From: Sternotherus odoratus
Lineage: Eukaryota; Chordata; Testudines; Kinosternidae
Length of the DNA: 64,000 nt
Direction: 5' to 3'
Assembly: GCA_032164245.1 (NCBI GenBank)
Contig: JAVMKO010000010.1
Span: 30,702,189 to 30,766,188 of the forward strand
Part shown: positions 60,694 to 64,000 of the stretch, piece by piece
How positions within the stretch are numbered: the stretch's first letter is position 1
How the letters are laid out: each line of letters starts with the position of its first letter
Position numbers and translations under genes: made by a program
The notes under the pieces: model-generated
What the model saw: only the letters and a program-made list of their open reading frames with translations
What the model was told of the DNA's origin: nothing
Databases searched by the model: none

Positions 60694-61808
60694 GTAAGTT
60701 ATGTGGTTTAATAATACATTCATCCAATTGCAAACAGTGCACAATTCACCAACAGTGGGAGGGCGAAATTTTCATCACAGACAATATCTTAAAAGGATGT
60801 CAAGAACATGATGAAATAAAGTAAAAAGAGTATGTGTTTCCAACCCATGAGGTTAAGACATGGAAGCATGTTTTCCCTGCCACATCCAATTAAAGGTCAC
60901 TTACAGCACCTTGAGGGTTAACTTTGAGCTAGTGACGGCCCTATTTCTGTTTTCAACAGCTTACAGGCTACGATTGTTTTTTCTGCCATTCAGTCTTGGG
61001 ATCTGAAAGTCAAGTGAATGCCTACAGTTTCATGCATCATCAACATCAGTGAAGATTCTAGAGGCCAAGTGTGTGACCTGAACATCACTTGTACAACTCC
61101 AACTGTATAAAAATGATGGGAGAATTTGGCTCAGTTCTTGAACTTAGATGGCAACGATGATGATGATGCATGAGCAATAATGGAATTTAGTGCCCTCTGC
61201 TGGAGTTGTTAACTTTGAAAGGCTAACTAGAGTGAAAAGCAGGGAAAATTATTTTTGTGGCTGAGGTTGGCATCTGTAACTCGGGTAAACACAGAGACTA
61301 GCTCTGTTGATTAAGTAGTGCCATGTATAGAACAGGGCTGGTGGAAGGATATTTGGTGCCTTAGGTGAAACTTCCACCTTGTGCCCCACCCCCGGCGCAG
61401 GGAGCCCTGCAGCAGCTCCTCTCCCCTGCAACACCCCCCCCCCTGCAGCAGCTCCCCACCCCCTCTATGCCCTGGGAGCCCCCCTGCACCCAGGGAGCCC
61501 CCTGCCCCAGCTCACCTCTGCTCCGCCTTCTCCCCTGAGCAAGCTGGCGCTGCTCCACTTCTCCCACCTCCCAGGATTGCGGCACCAATCAGCAAGCCTG
61601 GGAGGGGAGGAGAATTAGAGCACGGCATCGTGCTCAGGGAAGGAGGTGGAGCACAGGTGAGCTGGGGCGGGAAGCGGTTCCCCTGTTGTTGTTCCCCTCC
61701 TCCCCCCCGTTACTTGCTGTGGGTGACCTCGCCGCGCCCCCTTGTCCCAGCTCACCTCCACTCCACCGCCGCCCCCAACCACTTGGTGGTCGCCTAGTTC
61801 ACCTAGTG

Positions 61809-62930
61809 CAGTGATGGCAAACCTTTTTGAGCCCGAGTGCCCAAACTGCAAACCAAAACGACTTGTTTTTTTCAAAGTGCCAACACTGCAATTAAACCTG
61901 AATAACGAGGTTTTAGTTTAGAAAAAACAATTCGTACAGTTTTTCAAACTAATTAACAGCTTTTGTTTAAAAAGAAAAACACAAAAACACTCCCCCCCCC
62001 CCTTGCATTGCCTTGCCTCCTGCCTCCTGCCTCGGCCCCGCCTCCACTCTCCTTCCCGGGCTCCGTCCGTCCTTTCACTCCCCCCCCCCCTGCATTGCCT
62101 TGCCTCCTGCCTCCTGCCTCGGCCCCGCCTCCGCTCTCCTTCCCGGGCTCCGGCCGTCCTTTCACCCCCCCCCTCCCCCCGCCTTGCCTTGCCTTGCCTC
62201 CTGCCTCGGCCCCGCCTCCGATCTCCTTCCCGGGCTCCGGCCGTCCTTTCACCCCCCCCCCCCCCGCCTTGCCTTGCCTTGCCTCCTGCCTCGGCCCCGC
62301 TCTCCTTCCCGGGCTCCGGCCGTCCTTTCACCCCCCCCTCCCCCCGCCTTGCCTTGCCTCGCCTCCTGCCTCAGCCCCGCCTCCGCTCTCCTTCCCGGGC
62401 TCCGGCCGTCCTTTCACTCCCCCCCCCTTGCATTGCCTTGCCTCCTGCCTCGGCCCCGCCTCCGCTCTCCTTCCCGGGCTCCGGCCATCCTTTCACACCC
62501 CCCCCCCGCCTTGCCTTGCCTTGCCTTGCCTCGCCTCCTGCCTCGGCCCCGCCTCCGCTCTCCTTCCCGGGCTCCGGCCATCCTTTCACCCCCCCCCCTG
62601 CCTTGCTTTGCCTTGCCTTGCCTCCTGCCTCGGCCCCGCCTCCGCTCTCCTTCCCGGGCTCCGGCCGTCCTTTCACTTCCCCCCCCCCTTGCATTGCCTT
62701 GCCTCGCCTCCTGCCTCGGCCCCGCCTCCGCTCTCCTTCTTGCCTTGCCTCCTGCCTCGGCCCCGCCTCCGCTCTCCTTCCCGGGCTCCGGCCGTCCTTT
62801 CACTTCCTCCTCCACCCCCCGCTCGCCTCTTACTGACCCCGCCCCTCTGCTCCGGCGTTTTGACGGCGTGCCCACAGAGACGGCTCGGCGTGCCGGCAGC
62901 GGCACGTGTGCCACGGGTTCGCCATCACTG
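61809..62930. mobile_element. Nested hAT-like element (8-bp duplication)
   Basis: 1122 bp from CAGTGATGGCAAACC to GGTTCGCCATCACTG. ACCTAGTG is directly repeated at 61801-61808 and 62931-62938. Most of its length is the minisatellite at 62000-62815. It has no transposase. Confidence 0.92.
62000..62815. repeat. GC-rich minisatellite, about 9-10 units of 75-95 bp
   Basis: Each unit holds TTGCCTCCTGCCTCGGCC, then CTCTCCTTCCCGGGCTCCG and GTCCTTTCAC, followed by a variable C run and a variable number of TTGCC steps. It opens three plus-strand frames up to 322 codons and several minus-strand ones. They are repetitive, lack conserved domains and are shared across all three frames, so I treat them as non-coding. 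Confidence 0.92.
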
Positions 62931-63224
62931 ACCTAGTGATTGCACCGGCCCTGGTCTAGCACTAGGAAAATGGTCATGTTTTAACCTCCACTCTGATAAT
63001 GATACCAGCTGCCATCACCCACTCATTCCGTTTTCAACCTTTGTGCTCTCTCACGTGCTGCCTCTTTCCCCGGTAGGTGCTCCTGGTCAAATCCATAGAA
63101 TTAACTCCTTATTCTCCTTCAAATCCCGTCTTACAACTCTCCTTTTCCATGACGCCACAAAAAACCTGATGAGAGACAGGCAGGTGGTGTTTTGAGGCCA
63201 CTGCCTGCCATGCTGACTAGTATC

Positions 63225-63420
63225 CTTTTGTTAGGCTTCCTCACGTTTGTTATACCCACCTGGTGTTTCTTGTTACCTAAATTGTAAGCTCCTGGGGGCA
63301 GGAGGCAGAACCGCCTTTTTGTTTTGTGTTTGTACAGCACCTAGCACAATGGAGTCCTGGTCTGGGAGTAGGACACGTAGATGCAAGTGCAATGCAAATA
63401 ACCACCAACCATTTTAAACA
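63225..63420 (+). repeat. L2-like LINE 3' fragment
   Basis: It contains 'aaattgtaagctcctggggg', 'tgtttgtacagcacctagca' and 'caatggagtcctggtctggg', the ordered words of the common L2-type 3' tail in amniotes. The preceding 200 bp may belong to the same element. Confidence 0.6.
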
Positions 63421-63500
63421 GGACTTTGCACCTAGTGTGGACAGAGCGAGTCATAATTAAAAATGTGTTAAGCTGGTTGTGGTCAACCCTGTGGGACGCC

Positions 63501-63640
63501 TGGGAGGCAGTGCGGTCTACCAGTTGGGCACTGGGACTCAGGAGACCTGGGTTCTGGTTCTAACGCTCACCTGGTGTGTGCTTAGGGCAAGTCATTTCCC
63601 CTCTTACCCTTTGTCTGCCTTGTGTGTTCAGTAGTGCTGA
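63501..63640 (+). repeat. tRNA-derived SINE (tortoise type)
   Basis: It reads 'ggaggcagtgcggtctacca', 'actgggactcaggagacctg', 'ggttctggttctaacg' (B-box-like) and 'agggcaagtcatttcccctc'. It has the same head as 50608-50777, and the tail is truncated. Confidence 0.75.
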
Positions 63641-64000
63641 CTGGAAGTTTTCAGACGGAATGTTTTTCTGTTGGAAAATGCTGATTCTTTGAAAATGAAG
63701 CGTTATAGTTTAAATGAAACTTCTACCTTATCAAAATGCCTCTTTTAAAGCTTTTCCTTTTGGTAGCTTTGAAATGGTGTGTTTCAGTGTTTCATTTAGA
63801 AATTTAATTTATATGTGAAGTATTTTAAAAGAATAATTTACAACAAAATGTTCCAATTTGATCAAAAGGAAACATTTCTATCAACCCCAAACAATATTCT
63901 CCCTCTCCCCAAATATTGTTTTGCACCAAATTTCAATTTTTTTGCTTTGTTTTGTTCCATTTCAGAATGGAACTCTTCCCCCCCCCCCCGCCAAATTGCA

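Larger units (their letters stand above)
61333..62953. mobile_element. Outer hAT-like element with a nested hAT
   Basis: It starts CAGGGCTGGTGGAAGG and ends TTGCACCGGCCCTG (complement CAGGGCCGGTGCAA). The flanks GTATAGAA and GTCTAGCA agree at 6 of 8 positions, a decayed duplication. The element at 61809-62930 is inserted near its right end, so the outer element proper is about 490 bp. Confidence 0.7.
60694..64000 (+). other. Start of PSTPIP1 intron 6 (runs off the window)
   Basis: The donor is GTAAGT. No exon matching the next part of the F-BAR domain is present. The interval 60700-61330 and the last 350 bp have no recognised feature. The very end has a C run (63980-63989). Confidence 0.75.

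Noticed and set aside
61963..62936. Open frames of 322, 277 and 307 codons on the plus strand
   Set aside because: All three frames are open because of a repeated GC-rich unit. They are low complexity, have no domain, and lie inside a hAT-like element.

Overview
This window is vertebrate, almost certainly sauropsid and most likely turtle (Testudines), chromosomal DNA. The evidence is one spliced vertebrate gene with very large introns, several decayed CR1 LINEs, tRNA-derived SINEs with the 'tortoise' type head, and dense families of short DNA transposons (hAT-like, Harbinger-like, mariner/pogo-like, Helitron, Penelope-like). The species is an inference. No prokaryotic or viral genes were seen.

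The only cellular gene I can support is the 5' half of PSTPIP1 (proline-serine-threonine phosphatase-interacting protein 1, CD2BP1) on the + strand. Six coding exons lie at 4470-4502, 31967-32067, 38097-38171, 56116-56150, 57100-57206 and 60631-60693. All have GT-AG borders and compatible phases, and they join into 138 uninterrupted codons of the N-terminal F-BAR domain. The remaining exons (rest of F-BAR, linker, SH3) must lie past the right edge. Bases 1 to about 4200 are upstream flank. Bases 4100-4469 should hold the promoter and 5' UTR.

The rest is intron filled with mobile elements. Many hAT-like insertions can be delimited to the base by 8-bp target duplications: 18613-19495, 23407-24462, 27335-27753, 44907-45113, 48985-49373, 54975-55504, 58434-58740, 61809-62930. 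Some are nested: hAT inside CR1, hAT inside hAT, a Penelope-like element inside a palindromic MITE, a Helitron inside a SINE. Other structures are an 870-bp foldback element with nested palindromes (about 6726-7587), a gapless 107-nt 5S rRNA-like segment inside a hAT element (24194-24300), two oppositely oriented Helitron-like copies (50778-51761 and 53206-53586), and a GC-rich minisatellite (about 62000-62815) that creates long but spurious open frames.

Most open reading frames in the window are chance or repeat-derived. I found no convincing new biological system. The best leads are the 5S chimera, the foldback element, the Penelope-like insertion with a hammerhead-like motif, and the Helitron pair.
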